Counted from the stretch's first letter, positions 30,836 to 40,470 are shown. The stretch is DNA of 44,928 nucleotides from an uncultured Oribacterium sp. (GCA_937927445.1 CALAOB010000001.1:1-44928), one strand, 5' to 3'. Program-made: numbers and translations. Notes: generated by a model from the sequence alone, not told the origin.

Positions 30836-32554
30836 ATGAATCCTGAGTCGATTTACCATCGTCCACGCAACGAATTCGCCTATTTTGACGAGCATGGAAC
30901 CGTGACATTGCTTCTGCGAGCAGCCAGCAACAGCCTCCGCAACGCTACTTTGTGTTGGTTTGACAAGTATATTGAGGACCAGCCGCACGCCCATACAGAT
31001 ATGGAGTGTATTCTAACAGACAACTTATTCGCCTATTACCGTGTACAAGTGAAGCCGCCTTACCGCCGACTTCAATACTATTTCCGCTTAGTAGATACCA
31101 GTGGAGAGGTATGGTACCTAGATGAACAGGGAGTGCATCAAACTCAAGAGGGGTGTACGGAAGCATGTTTCCAGATGCCTTATCTAAACCGATCAGACGC
31201 CATTCGAGTTCCAGAATGGGCGAAAAGTGCAGTTTTTTATCAAATCTTTCCAGACTCATTCGCGCGTCACGAACCTCTCCCAACAGAGGAAGTCTTTCCT
31301 GCCTGGGGGAGTGAGCCTGACGTCATCAAGCCAATAGGCGGTAACTTTGCCGGTATACGCGAACATTTGGATCATCTTAGCGCACTAGGGATCAATGCAT
31401 TGTACCTGTGTCCTATCTTCCAATCCAATACTTGCCACCGCTACAACACCTACGACTATTTTTCTATCGACCCTCGCTTAGGCACATTAGAAGACTTCCG
31501 CGCCTTACTGGATGATTGCCACAATCGGGGCATTCGTGTGGTGCTTGACGCAGTGTTCAATCATACGTGCGACACTTTTCCAAAGTTTCGCGACGTGATG
31601 GCTCTAGGCCCAGACTCAGAGTATTACAACTGGTACTTCATCAACAACTATCCATTTGAAGTAGACGGAGAATACAGTTACGAGCGCTTCGCCTTTGAAC
31701 GCCATATGCCGAAGCTGAATACCGAAAATCCTAACGTTCGAGATTATCTGTTGCGAGTGGCTCGCTACTGGACAGAAATGGGCATTGATGGCTGGCGGTT
31801 GGATGTAGCCAACGAAATCGACCTTTCTTTCTGGCGAGCATTTCGGACTGAAGTCAAAAAAATCAATCCCGAAGCCCTTATCCTGGGAGAAGTTTGGGGT
31901 GACGCGCAGCCATATCTTGCGGGCGATATGTTCGATACCGTAATGAATTACCCATTCGCATCGTTATGCCGTGCCTGCTTTCTTGATAAGACAATGGACA
32001 GCGATAACTTCCGTCAAGAAATCAACCGCATCTTAACTCACTATCCTGCACCTATGACCCGCTGCATGTATAACCTGCTGGGGTCACATGACACCGCTCG
32101 CTGGTTGAGTCTGGCAAAGGAAGAATTCGAGCCAGCAGCATTATCCGCTGTATTTCAGTTCCTGTTTGTAGGAATGCCTGCTATTTATTACGGAGATGAG
32201 ACCGGCATGACCGGTGCCGATTTTATTCAAGCGCGCCGCTGCATGTGTTTCACCCCACTTACCGATACCGGTAAACGACTGCTCCATCTATACACAGCAC
32301 TGATTGCTCTTCGTGAAAAGCATCCCGCGCTGACAAAAGGAGATTTCCACTGGTTAGAGCCAGTGTGTGTAGAAGGTCCTAAAGCGCTGGCATTTCGACG
32401 TTCTTATCAGGATGACGAACTCACCCTTATTTGGAACAGTAGTGAGCAGCCGTTACAATGTCGTTTGGCATGGGATAACGATGCGGAGAAGACATTTTCC
32501 CTTGCTCCGATGGAATATCAAATCTTTATCAAGAATCAGGAGGTAAAATTATGA
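30836..32554 (+). CDS. GH13 neopullulanase/cyclomaltodextrinase-like enzyme
   Basis: 572 residues. An N-terminal beta domain like CBM34 (~1-125) precedes the GH13 barrel. Region I DAVFNH (238-243), region II GWRLDVANE with nucleophile D323, region III ILGEVWGD with acid/base E352 and region IV LLGSHDT with D419 are all intact. The layout fits the GH13_20 group, which hydrolyses cyclodextrins, pullulan or short maltodextrins. There is no signal peptide, so it acts on imported oligosaccharides. GGAG precedes the ATG. It overlaps the next gene by four bases (ATGA) and lies downstream of two operator half-sites. Confidence 0.93.
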   Translation: MNPESIYHRPRNEFAYFDEHGTVTLLLRAASNSLRNATLCWFDKYIEDQPHAHTDMECILTDNLFAYYRVQVKPPYRRLQYYFRLVDTSGEVWYLDEQGVHQTQEGCTEACFQMPYLNRSDAIRVPEWAKSAVFYQIFPDSFARHEPLPTEEVFPAWGSEPDVIKPIGGNFAGIREHLDHLSALGINALYLCPIFQSNTCHRYNTYDYFSIDPRLGTLEDFRALLDDCHNRGIRVVLDAVFNHTCDTFPKFRDVMALGPDSEYYNWYFINNYPFEVDGEYSYERFAFERHMPKLNTENPNVRDYLLRVARYWTEMGIDGWRLDVANEIDLSFWRAFRTEVKKINPEALILGEVWGDAQPYLAGDMFDTVMNYPFASLCRACFLDKTMDSDNFRQEINRILTHYPAPMTRCMYNLLGSHDTARWLSLAKEEFEPAALSAVFQFLFVGMPAIYYGDETGMTGADFIQARRCMCFTPLTDTGKRLLHLYTALIALREKHPALTKGDFHWLEPVCVEGPKALAFRRSYQDDELTLIWNSSEQPLQCRLAWDNDAEKTFSLAPMEYQIFIKNQEVKL

Positions 32555-33555
32555 AGATTGTTGTCAGTGGCGGAACCGGAAATATCGGCACACATATTAT
32601 CCGGGAACTTTTACGTCGCGGTTACGATGACATTGTCTGCTTCGGCCGTACAAAGAGCACTCAGTTTCCACCTCAGGTGCAGTGTTTAGTTGGCGACCGG
32701 CATAATGAGCAAGAATACATCGATACCATGCAGCGACTTGCACCTGATGTAGCCTTCGAGCTCACTTGCTTCAATGCACAGGACGCAAAGGTGAGCATAG
32801 CGGCCTTCCGCGGAGTAAAGCATTTCATCACTGCCTCTACCGTGTGCACCTACGGCAAAAACTTCAGTCACTTTCCTATGCGGGAGGATGACTGGTTCGA
32901 GCCTTGGACCGAATACGGAATCAACAAGCACGCAGCAGACCTAGTCTTTTTGGAAGCATTCCGTCGAGAGGGTTTCCCTGTCACCATCATGAAGCCTTGC
33001 ACATCGTATAGTGTCATGAGTGGAATGCTGCGTAATCTTACCACAGAACTCACTTGGATTGATCGCATCAAAAAGGGGAAGCCTATCTTAATCTGTGGAG
33101 ACGGCGATATTCTGCATCAGTATATGCACACCGAAGACACAGCTCGTGGATTTGTTGGTGTCATGGGGCGCCAGCACTGCATCGGTCAGATTTACAATGT
33201 AACTCAGACAGGTTTTACCACTTGGGCGGAATACCACCGCACAGCCATGCACGTGCTGGGTCAGCAAGTGGAAATGGTGGGGCTTCCACTGGCTCAGCTG
33301 ATGGAGATCGATCCTCAGCGTTTCTCGCTATGCTACGAGATTTTTGGTCAGCACACCTACGCGTCGAACGAAAAACTGCGTCATGACGTGCCAGAGTGGA
33401 GACCAGAAATCACTCTAGAGGAGGGAATGAGCCGTGTGTTCAGAGAGATGGAAGAAGCCGGACGCATCCCAGACAGTAATCTGGAGACCTGGGAGGATGA
33501 GATTATCTCTGCAGTCAAAAGAGGATACTCCACATTACCTAAGTTCCGGTCTTGA
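32551..33555 (+). CDS. NAD(P)-dependent epimerase/dehydratase family protein
   Basis: 334 residues of an extended short-chain dehydrogenase/reductase. GGTGNIG (7-13) is the nucleotide-binding loop, and Y122-x3-K126 (EYGINKHAAD) the catalytic pair; T99/S96 precede it in HFITASTVCTYG. Conserved R-D-like motifs of UDP-sugar epimerases are modified, so it could act on a nucleotide-sugar or a free sugar derivative. It is co-translated with the GH13 gene. Its role in alpha-glucan use is not obvious. The start has AGGAGG upstream. Confidence 0.88.
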   Translation: MKIVVSGGTGNIGTHIIRELLRRGYDDIVCFGRTKSTQFPPQVQCLVGDRHNEQEYIDTMQRLAPDVAFELTCFNAQDAKVSIAAFRGVKHFITASTVCTYGKNFSHFPMREDDWFEPWTEYGINKHAADLVFLEAFRREGFPVTIMKPCTSYSVMSGMLRNLTTELTWIDRIKKGKPILICGDGDILHQYMHTEDTARGFVGVMGRQHCIGQIYNVTQTGFTTWAEYHRTAMHVLGQQVEMVGLPLAQLMEIDPQRFSLCYEIFGQHTYASNEKLRHDVPEWRPEITLEEGMSRVFREMEEAGRIPDSNLETWEDEIISAVKRGYSTLPKFRS

Positions 33556-33696
33556 CCTTCTACAAGCGCATTAAATATCGCCCAGCTGGAATCCTCATTT
33601 CAGCAAAGCAAAGTTTGCCCCGCAGCGTAGACAGGTTTCCAGGGTATAGCCAGTTAAGTAAATAGTATATGGGGAGACATCCCATTAAGTAGATAC

Positions 33697-33798
33697 AGCC
33701 TCCAAGGATCATTTGATACAATTCAATTATCCTTGGAGGCTATTATTATGAAGAACTTTTTTACACCAGAGCAAGTTAAAATCTTAAAGCAGAATTGA
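33697..33798 (+). mobile_element. Remnant of an IS element 5' end
   Basis: A 13-bp stem (AGCCTCCAAGGAT with its complement, 33697-33709 and 33729-33741) is followed by ATG 33748 and the short ORF MKNFFTPEQVKILKQN, which stops at 33798. The peptide matches the start of the HTH proteins encoded by clostridial IS3-type elements, truncated after 16 codons. The stretch 33556-33696 also contains ATTAAGTAGATA-like sequence probably from the same element. It lies between the epimerase and the GH28 gene, at the convergence point. Confidence 0.6.
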
Positions 33799-33817
33799 TA
33801 TACGAAGATGCTATCCC

Positions 33818-35209
33818 TCAGAACCTATACTGAACAAACGCTCTCTTGCCATCAATATAGATATCATTCGCCAGCTCGTTCACCAGGTGAAGATCCTGGA
33901 ACGTCTTGCAGTGCTGGCCGAGAATGTTAATGTTGTCAAAATAAATATCATGCGGCCTCACTTCGCGCTCCGGAGTCTGGAAACCACGGATCGCGGAAAC
34001 CGGGAAATCGCCGTTCAATACCGTGATATTCTCGAAATGAATGTCATCGATCATTCCCTTTTCCCACTGCATCGTATATCTGCAAAGCAGCGTCTTGATA
34101 TCAAACAGCTTCTGCTCCGCCTGCTCGATGCGAATGTTTCTGTAGTGAATATCGTGGATATGACCGCCGTCCGCCTGGTGAATGGAAATCGAAGCTCCGC
34201 CCATGTTCCCTTCATACTGGCAGTGAATGATATCATTTTCTTCAAACAGAAGATCATGAACCTCGGCCTGCAGACCGTAACCGATTTCAATGGCATTTCC
34301 GGGCTCTGCATTCCAGATGACGTTATGATGCGCATGCACCTTCGTCACCTCTCTGACCGTCGAGGTATCTCCGATCAGAACATGAGATTTGATGCAGATG
34401 CAATCATCCGTCGCACGGATAAAGCAGTTCTTAATCTCCACAAAGCGGCTGCTCGTCACATCAATTCCATCACCGGTCACAATACGCGACATCACATTGA
34501 TGTTATCAATCAGAACGTGATCGCAGGCCGCCGGAACGACATGCCAGGACGGTCCGTCCACCGCCGTGAAGCCTTCCAGTCTGACATTGTTGCACCACTT
34601 CAGATAAATGAAGAACCGGTGTGCATTGCTGTCCGGAAGATGCCAGCAGGCACCGTTGATTATTCCGTTTCCTACGATGGAAATGTTGTCGCAGTGGTCT
34701 GCGTACACACAGCCCGAAACAACAGCCCCCTCTTCCACATAAACCGTGTCATTCGGCTTTAAGGTCAGCACACCGACGTTGTATGCTTTTCCCTTTTCAA
34801 AATAAATGGTTGTGTTCTCCGGCTTCGGAATTCTTCTGGAGCAGAGTACAAAAAGCGCATTGTGGAGTCCGCCATCTGTCTCAATCGTAAATTTCATCGG
34901 CTGATCCAGGTGAATATGAAGTTTGTTGCCTTCCTGCTCAAAATGGATGCCATAGCTGGTCGGGCGAATGACAACTTCCTGAAACTCATCATGGATCGTA
35001 ACCGTAATATCCAGCTCCTCTTGCTCATCTATGACCACAGGAACATAATTGAAGGAATCGGTCCAGTATACCGGGCGCTCCGTTCCGTTGCAGGTCAGTG
35101 AGAAGCGCTCCGACTTCAGAAGATCCTCCACGCTCTCCATCTGAAATCTCGGCTCTGTGATCGGAGCCGGATTCGAATCATAAATCAAGTCATTCAAAAA
35201 ATCTTTCAT
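33818..35209 (-). CDS. GH28-like right-handed beta-helix glycosidase
   Basis: 463 residues with no signal peptide. After an N-terminal beta domain (~1-135), repeated beta-helix coils appear (ISIVGNGIINGA, VRLEGFTAVDGPSWHVV, VLIDNINVMS). GH28-type catalytic aspartates are seen in GDGIDVTSS and RATDDCICIKS, with GNAIEIGYGLQ taking the usual GHG position. Substrate may be a pectin or another uronic acid or glycan fragment; it does not fit the maltose theme. GGAGG precedes the ATG. It has its own dyad promoter region and not the TTATCGATAA operator, and an IS remnant lies just downstream, so it may be a later insertion. Confidence 0.82.
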   Translation of the reverse strand: MKDFLNDLIYDSNPAPITEPRFQMESVEDLLKSERFSLTCNGTERPVYWTDSFNYVPVVIDEQEELDITVTIHDEFQEVVIRPTSYGIHFEQEGNKLHIHLDQPMKFTIETDGGLHNALFVLCSRRIPKPENTTIYFEKGKAYNVGVLTLKPNDTVYVEEGAVVSGCVYADHCDNISIVGNGIINGACWHLPDSNAHRFFIYLKWCNNVRLEGFTAVDGPSWHVVPAACDHVLIDNINVMSRIVTGDGIDVTSSRFVEIKNCFIRATDDCICIKSHVLIGDTSTVREVTKVHAHHNVIWNAEPGNAIEIGYGLQAEVHDLLFEENDIIHCQYEGNMGGASISIHQADGGHIHDIHYRNIRIEQAEQKLFDIKTLLCRYTMQWEKGMIDDIHFENITVLNGDFPVSAIRGFQTPEREVRPHDIYFDNINILGQHCKTFQDLHLVNELANDIYIDGKRAFVQYRF

Positions 35210-35235
35210 AAAATGTAACCTCCATTGTGTAAAAT

Positions 35236-35278
35236 TTATCCTGAATTATTCAGTATCACGATGATTAATTCAGGATAA
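35236..35278 (-). promoter_or_regulatory. Dyad operator upstream of GH28 gene
   Basis: TTATCCTGAATTA (35236-35248) and its inverted partner (35266-35278) are separated by 17 bp. The left arm extends into a 13-bp palindrome CTGAATTATTCAG (35241-35253). The motif differs from the LacI operators of the neighbouring units. Confidence 0.6.
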
Positions 35279-35293
35279 TTATGCACTTGCAGT

Positions 35294-35324
35294 ATAAAAT
35301 ACCGCCCGCATGAATGCAGACGGT
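35294..35324 (-). terminator. Terminator of the malEFG-GH13 operon
   Basis: ACCGCCCGCAT (35301-35311) pairs with 35314-35324 over 11 bp with G-U pairs and a 2-base loop, followed on the minus strand by ATTTTATA. Confidence 0.75.
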
Positions 35325-35349
35325 ACACATAGTATTTTATTGCCAGCAA

Positions 35350-36657
35350 TTAATCAGTAGTCAAAATAATTATAGGCTCTATACCACAAGAAATAACGCC
35401 CTTCTCAACACGAACTTCTCCGCCCAGAAGATTCGGATACATGCCATCCGGCACTGTCACCTGCACTTCGCACTGTTCCATAGAAAGATTAAAAATACCA
35501 TGAAGTTTTTCGGAACCAAGCTCGTAATGCACCAGCGCTGTAGCGCAGTCCGGCCCAACAGCCCGTAATGAATAACGCCCTTTCCGTATCACCGGTAGCT
35601 TCTTTAGTCCAACAAGAAGGTGTAGCAATTCACAGTATTCAAGAGCTTCCGGCGAGCTACTCCAGTCAATTGGTTCTCGTTCAAATAGACTTGGCGTGTG
35701 CTTCGCCAGAACCTCCTGACCGTTGTAGATGAGCCCCACACCCTTGATGCACCACATAAACGCAGTCCACATACGTCGAACCTGCGTATCTGTCAGATAG
35801 GATGCAGCGCGCCTTTGATCATGATTTTCCAAAAAATGCAGTTTAAGATAGTCAGCAGGGTAAGTGCTTTCCTGAGCAATAAGCGCCTCCAGATAACGAG
35901 CTATGCTGCCTGTGCCTTCAAACACAGCTTCAAAATGAGGAAAGACATCGTAATCATAGGTAATATCAAATGCATTGTACAGCTCCCCATCGCTTGCACA
36001 GTAAAATCCCTTCGATCGCAAATCCCGAACAAAGCTACCATGAACACTTTCCGCAAGCCAAACGACTCCCGGCTTCACCTGCTCGACTGCGGTCCTGGCC
36101 GCACGCCAGAACTCCACCGGTACCGTAGATGCTACATCACAGCGAAATCCATCTGCACCTAATCGTGCCCAGTGGCACAGAGTCTCTATTTGATACTCCC
36201 ACAACTCGGCGTGATCATAGTCCAGGTCGATAATATCCGTCCACGCGCCCGCTCGATTTCCAAGATGTCCATCCGTCGTATGATAGAACCACTCCGGATG
36301 ATTTTCAAACAACTTGCTATCCCAAGCTGTGTGGTTATACACGATATCCAACATACACCGCATTCCCCGAGCGTGGAGCGCATCGCAGAGACTTTTGAAA
36401 TCTTCTATCGTACCGTACTCTGGATTGACAGCTCGATAATCGCTGATGGAATATGGAGATCCCATCGATCCCTTTCGATTCACCTTTCCCACAGGATAGA
36501 TCGGAAGCAGCCACAAGATATCTACCCCCAAGGCCTGAATACGATCCAAATCTGCTTCTACTTCTCGAAGCGTTCCCTCTGGACCATAGTTTCGTACATA
36601 AACGCAGTAAATGGTACTTGTACGTAGCCAGTCCGGCATCGTCTGCATCATGTTCAT
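35350..36657 (-). CDS. GH13 alpha-amylase family enzyme, cytoplasmic
   Basis: 435 residues from ATG 36657 (AAAGGAG just upstream; the longer form overlaps malG). The four GH13 regions are visible: DIVYNH, GFRCDVAST with nucleophile D174, WLAESVH with acid/base E203 and FLENHDQ with D280. It has no N-terminal carbohydrate domain and no signal peptide. The compact length resembles small clostridial alpha-glucosidases or amylases acting on imported maltodextrins. It follows the permease gene malG by 10 bp and is the last gene of the ABC operon. Confidence 0.9.
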   Translation of the reverse strand: MNMMQTMPDWLRTSTIYCVYVRNYGPEGTLREVEADLDRIQALGVDILWLLPIYPVGKVNRKGSMGSPYSISDYRAVNPEYGTIEDFKSLCDALHARGMRCMLDIVYNHTAWDSKLFENHPEWFYHTTDGHLGNRAGAWTDIIDLDYDHAELWEYQIETLCHWARLGADGFRCDVASTVPVEFWRAARTAVEQVKPGVVWLAESVHGSFVRDLRSKGFYCASDGELYNAFDITYDYDVFPHFEAVFEGTGSIARYLEALIAQESTYPADYLKLHFLENHDQRRAASYLTDTQVRRMWTAFMWCIKGVGLIYNGQEVLAKHTPSLFEREPIDWSSSPEALEYCELLHLLVGLKKLPVIRKGRYSLRAVGPDCATALVHYELGSEKLHGIFNLSMEQCEVQVTVPDGMYPNLLGGEVRVEKGVISCGIEPIIILTTD

Positions 36658-36667
36658 ACCGCTCCTT

Positions 36668-37555
36668 TCAACCTTTGGTTCCACCAGCAGTCAGTCCACT
36701 GATAAGATACTTTTGAAGGAAAATAAACAACAGTGCGATCGGCAAAGCAGTGAGTAACGAACCCGCCGCAAACTTTGTGAACTGCATTTGAGCGCCTCCA
36801 GTCATGCTACCGGAGACAAAAGTCTGAAGGCCAACAGCCAGCGTATTTAGTTCCGGATCACGAATGATCAGTTTTGCAATTACAAAGTCCTGTAAAGGAG
36901 TCATAAACGCCCACAGTGCCTGTACTGCTAGGATAGGCTTAGCTAATGGCATAACAATAAGAAAAAAAGTCGTGAAATTGCCAGCACCATCCAAATATGC
37001 AGCCTCATCCAATTCCTTTGGAATGTTATCCAAATATCCTTTCACCAAATAGGTATTTCCAGGAATGGCGCTACCCACATATATGGCGATAAGGTATGCA
37101 TGCGCATGGTTTTGTACTAAACCAAGTAGAATGCCCAATGCATAGAATGCGATCATCGCAGAGGTCAGAGGCAAAATTTGCAGCACCATAAAAATCAGCA
37201 GGCCAAACTTTTTCCCCTTGAACGTAAACCGAGAATAGGCATAAGCAGTAAAGGACACTAGTACCACCTGCAACACCATAACGATCACAGAAATCTTTAG
37301 TGAGTTGCGAAACCAAAGCAGATACTTACTATCTGGGCTAGTAAACAACCAGATGTAATTACTCAATGACATTTCCTTTGGAACAAGCGTGGATGAGAAC
37401 ATTGACTGAGATGGATTAAAGGATGCAAAGACAATCCAAAGAATAGGGTATATGATGGTGATACATATTACCACAAGAAACGCGTACATCCCCGTCACCA
37501 TCATATCTTTCTTCATTTTGCGCGCTATATTATTGTCATGTTTTTTCGGATTCAC
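36668..37555 (-). CDS. ABC sugar transporter permease, MalG type
   Basis: 295 residues with six membrane segments and the EAA loop (DEAAYLDGAGNFTTFFLIVMPL) that contacts the ATPase. Start is GTG, overlapping the malF stop by GTGA. The sequence is of the maltodextrin/MalG group. With the permease of the preceding gene it forms the channel of a CUT1 importer. No ATPase gene occurs in the cluster, so a shared MsmX/MalK-like subunit must come from elsewhere. Confidence 0.94.
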   Translation of the reverse strand: MNPKKHDNNIARKMKKDMMVTGMYAFLVVICITIIYPILWIVFASFNPSQSMFSSTLVPKEMSLSNYIWLFTSPDSKYLLWFRNSLKISVIVMVLQVVLVSFTAYAYSRFTFKGKKFGLLIFMVLQILPLTSAMIAFYALGILLGLVQNHAHAYLIAIYVGSAIPGNTYLVKGYLDNIPKELDEAAYLDGAGNFTTFFLIVMPLAKPILAVQALWAFMTPLQDFVIAKLIIRDPELNTLAVGLQTFVSGSMTGGAQMQFTKFAAGSLLTALPIALLFIFLQKYLISGLTAGGTKG

Positions 37556-38871
37556 TTTTCGTTCCCCCCCTTAAATGCATCAGTATGAACGTACTGGGTC
37601 AGGGCGACCGCCATGACAACGAGTGAGACAAACACAGTGATCGCCGCACCCATACCATACTCACGAGTAACACTTTCAGTGGTGATTTTATAAACCCACG
37701 ATACTAGCAGATCCGTACCTCCCGTGAGCTGTCCGGCAATGACAGGGCCACCGCTGTTGAAAAGATAGATGATATTGAAATTCGAAAAGTTAAAGGTAAA
37801 CTGTGTAAGCAGCACTGGAGCAGTCGCGGAGAGAATCCATGGTAATGTGATACTACTGAACTGCTGAAAACGGCTTGCGCCATCCATCTGAGCTGCCTCA
37901 TAAAGGTCACCCGGAATAGACTGCAGAACGCCAGTCACCATGACAAAAATATAAGGGAATCCAAGCCATCCTTGAATCAGAATCAGTGCCAGACGCGTAT
38001 ATACTGCTTGTGTTTTCCACGGCAATGCCTGTAGCTTCAGAAATGGCAATAACTTATTAAAGAAAGGAATCACCTGCTGGTTCATCGCACCAAACGAATC
38101 GTTAAAGAAAACCGAAAACATCAGAATCGAAATAAATGCAGGTACCGCCCATGGAAGTATGATGATTGTGCGCCAAATTTTTTTGAAGTGAATTTCCTTT
38201 TGATTGACCGTAACCGCAACAAGGATGCCCATTACAATAGTAAGCATCGTTGCACACACTGTCCAAATCAGGGTCCAGGACAGGGTGTATAACATCGCAT
38301 TTTTCCACGAATTCATCGTGAACATATCTACGTAGTTTTTTAATCCCACCCAGCTGAACAGTTTCTTCGGTGGCATATGATTAATGTTGTAGTTGGTCAT
38401 TGAAATCATCACAGTTGTAATGATCGGAAACACAACAGAAAGCACCATTGCTATAATACCAGGTGCCATGATGAGATACGGGAAGCCTCGATTCATAACT
38501 GCATGATAATGATCGCGCATGCTATAAATCGTTTCGCCTTCATCACGCTTGCGGCCATTTTTTCGCGCATCAAGAATGCTGAACACATAGATTCCCAGTC
38601 CTACAGCAATTAAGATAAGCGAAAGCAATCCCTCAACAAGAAAGAACAGGGAATGATCTCGTCCTGGTACTGTCCCCAACGTAAATAAGCCTACAATACC
38701 GCCACCGTGTGCGCCATGAACTACCGTGTTCATGGTCAAATACATGTAAGCTGCCATAATCGCCAGGATCGATCCCCCCTGCCAGTATTGTCTATTATAA
38801 AAATGACCAAAGCCTGGAATTATTGCCAGTAAAGTGGCAATGGTCTTGTGATTCATTTTTTTACGTTTCAT
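37552..38871 (-). CDS. ABC sugar transporter permease, MalF type
   Basis: 439 residues. The N-terminal part has extra membrane helices (IATLLAIIPGFGHFYNRQYW, the latter a TM2-like stretch) before the six-helix permease core, as in the MalF proteins of Firmicutes. The EAA loop is DLYEAAQMDGASRFQQFSSI. AAGGA precedes the ATG. A stem-loop separates it from malE. Substrate is probably maltose/maltodextrin from the gene context. Confidence 0.94.
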   Translation of the reverse strand: MKRKKMNHKTIATLLAIIPGFGHFYNRQYWQGGSILAIMAAYMYLTMNTVVHGAHGGGIVGLFTLGTVPGRDHSLFFLVEGLLSLILIAVGLGIYVFSILDARKNGRKRDEGETIYSMRDHYHAVMNRGFPYLIMAPGIIAMVLSVVFPIITTVMISMTNYNINHMPPKKLFSWVGLKNYVDMFTMNSWKNAMLYTLSWTLIWTVCATMLTIVMGILVAVTVNQKEIHFKKIWRTIIILPWAVPAFISILMFSVFFNDSFGAMNQQVIPFFNKLLPFLKLQALPWKTQAVYTRLALILIQGWLGFPYIFVMVTGVLQSIPGDLYEAAQMDGASRFQQFSSITLPWILSATAPVLLTQFTFNFSNFNIIYLFNSGGPVIAGQLTGGTDLLVSWVYKITTESVTREYGMGAAITVFVSLVVMAVALTQYVHTDAFKGGNEK

Positions 38872-38887
38872 AACACACCATCCTTGA

Positions 38888-38921
38888 AAAGCATACCGAA
38901 GCCAACGCTTCGGTATGCTTT
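38888..38921 (-). promoter_or_regulatory. Hairpin between malE- and malF-like genes
   Basis: A perfect 14-bp stem (38888-38901 with 38908-38921) with a 6-base loop; on the minus strand a short TTT then TCAAGG follows. It probably limits permease expression relative to the binding protein. Confidence 0.65.
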
Positions 38922-38934
38922 GACCTTATTGTGT

Positions 38935-40227
38935 TCAATTGCCGGAATGCAGTGCAGCAATGTTGTCTTCAATCTGCTTCACCGCAGTGTCAAGAGCGGT
39001 CTTCGGATCAGCGCCAGTGGCAAGAGAACCCATTGCCGCGTGCATCGGATCCCAAGTCTGATTGCCTTCAATGATTTTCACCATAGGAACACTGTACTGA
39101 ATCTGCTCATTGAACGCCTTGATAGTTTCATCAGTCGAACTGTTATCATCTAAAAACTTCTGATTGCAAGGAATCAGTCCTGTGGTCTTAGCGAAAGAAT
39201 CCGCATATTCATCCTGAACAATAAAGTCCAGGAACTCGGTCGCCAGCTCTGGCTCATGAGCAAAGCCACTCATTGCAAGACCAGTAAAGCCGGAATAGTT
39301 AGCAATCACATTACCATTAGGCAGTTTAGGCATACGAGCGAGACCATAGTTGATGCCAGCTTCCTTAAGAGACGTGACAACATCCGTACCGCGCACCATC
39401 ATACCCACTTTTCCTTCGGTGAACAGACCTAACATCAAATCGTTGGCAGAAGTACGATCGCCCATGCCCTTCGGCATTAATTCAAACAGTTCCTTCACAT
39501 AAGTCGCGCCCTGCACAGCTCCTTCATTATTTAAACCAATTTCAGACGGATCTGTATTGCCGTTTCCATACATATAGCCGCCAGCAGCCCACAGGAAACC
39601 CGCAGAATTGTAAAAGTCTCCTAAGTTACATAAAAATCCGAGCGAACCATCACCGTTATTATCAAACTTCGGATCCTTGATGATCGTCATCAGGTCATCC
39701 CAAGTATCAGGAGGTGTAGGCACCAAATCCTTGTTGTAGATCAAAAGATTGGTACCCATGTACAGCGGCACAACATAGAGATTATCCTGAAAAGTGCAAG
39801 CTTCTACTGCAGAAGGAACCAGGCAGTTCCGCGCTTCTTCACTCAGCTCGATTGGAGCCCATATTCCTTGTGTACTCTTATCTCCCACATCGTTATGAGG
39901 TCCAGCCAGCAGATCCGGGCCAATGCCAGCAGGACCATCGAGCGCATGCTTATAGTCGCCATCTACCATCGGCATCTCTGTTAGATCCACATGATTTCCC
40001 GTCGCCTCTTCCCATTTGGCGCTCATGTCCTTCATCCATTCATAAACCGAAGGCTCGGCCCAAACAGTGATAGTGCCACCGGTTCCATCGCCACCGGAAG
40101 CTTCCGTTGAAGCTTCGGTTGAAACTTTGGTTGATGCTTCTGTTGAAGCTGAAGGTGCCTGCGAGCAACCCGAAATCATGGTTGCCATAGTGGCCGCCGC
40201 AGTAAAAAATGCCACAAAACGTCTCAT
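38935..40227 (-). CDS. Extracellular sugar-binding lipoprotein, MalE type
   Basis: 430 residues. A signal peptide ends in lipobox ISGC (C21), followed by a Ser/Thr/Glu linker with STEAS repeats (~24-46), then a MalE-like binding domain (ITVWAEPSVYEWMKDMSAKW, GPDLLAGPHNDVGDKSTQGI, NLYVVPLYMGTNLLIYNKDL). The pattern GPDxxxxPHDxxG is that of maltose/maltodextrin receptors. It is the first gene of the ABC operon, with AGGAGG upstream and a promoter overlapped by a long inverted repeat at 40343-40378. Confidence 0.94.
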   Translation of the reverse strand: MRRFVAFFTAAATMATMISGCSQAPSASTEASTKVSTEASTEASGGDGTGGTITVWAEPSVYEWMKDMSAKWEEATGNHVDLTEMPMVDGDYKHALDGPAGIGPDLLAGPHNDVGDKSTQGIWAPIELSEEARNCLVPSAVEACTFQDNLYVVPLYMGTNLLIYNKDLVPTPPDTWDDLMTIIKDPKFDNNGDGSLGFLCNLGDFYNSAGFLWAAGGYMYGNGNTDPSEIGLNNEGAVQGATYVKELFELMPKGMGDRTSANDLMLGLFTEGKVGMMVRGTDVVTSLKEAGINYGLARMPKLPNGNVIANYSGFTGLAMSGFAHEPELATEFLDFIVQDEYADSFAKTTGLIPCNQKFLDDNSSTDETIKAFNEQIQYSVPMVKIIEGNQTWDPMHAAMGSLATGADPKTALDTAVKQIEDNIAALHSGN

Positions 40228-40331
40228 AGTGATACTCCTCCTTTATTTCACCGTGGCTTTACCCAAAGCACACGGCATCCGATAAGTGCAGCACACAGAA
40301 GTTTTCTTTTCCGTGCCCATCTGATGTCTTT

Positions 40332-40431
40332 ATGGTACCAGCGTTTATCGATAATGTCAATAATTATTATCGATAAACGGCATTTTTAGTGCGAAAGAAC
40401 GATTGAATTTTATAGGCAGTTATGGTACGAT
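40332..40431. promoter_or_regulatory. Divergent malE/lacI promoters with long inverted operator
   Basis: For malE (minus): TTGACA (40360-40355), 17-bp spacer, TACCAT (40337-40332). For lacI (plus): TTGAAT (40403-40408), 17-bp spacer, TACGAT (40426-40431). GTTTATCGATAAT (40343-40355) is repeated as a perfect inverted copy at 40366-40378 with a 10-bp spacer. The first arm fills the malE spacer and the second lies just upstream of its -35, so binding should block malE. Confidence 0.85.
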
Positions 40432-40470
40432 AAATTTGTATATATATTTCATTTTAAAGAAGGTGATTCC

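Noticed and set aside
40343..40378. Transcription terminator
   Set aside because: The inverted repeat is A+T-rich, lies in divergent promoters and has no U-tract; operator is the better explanation.
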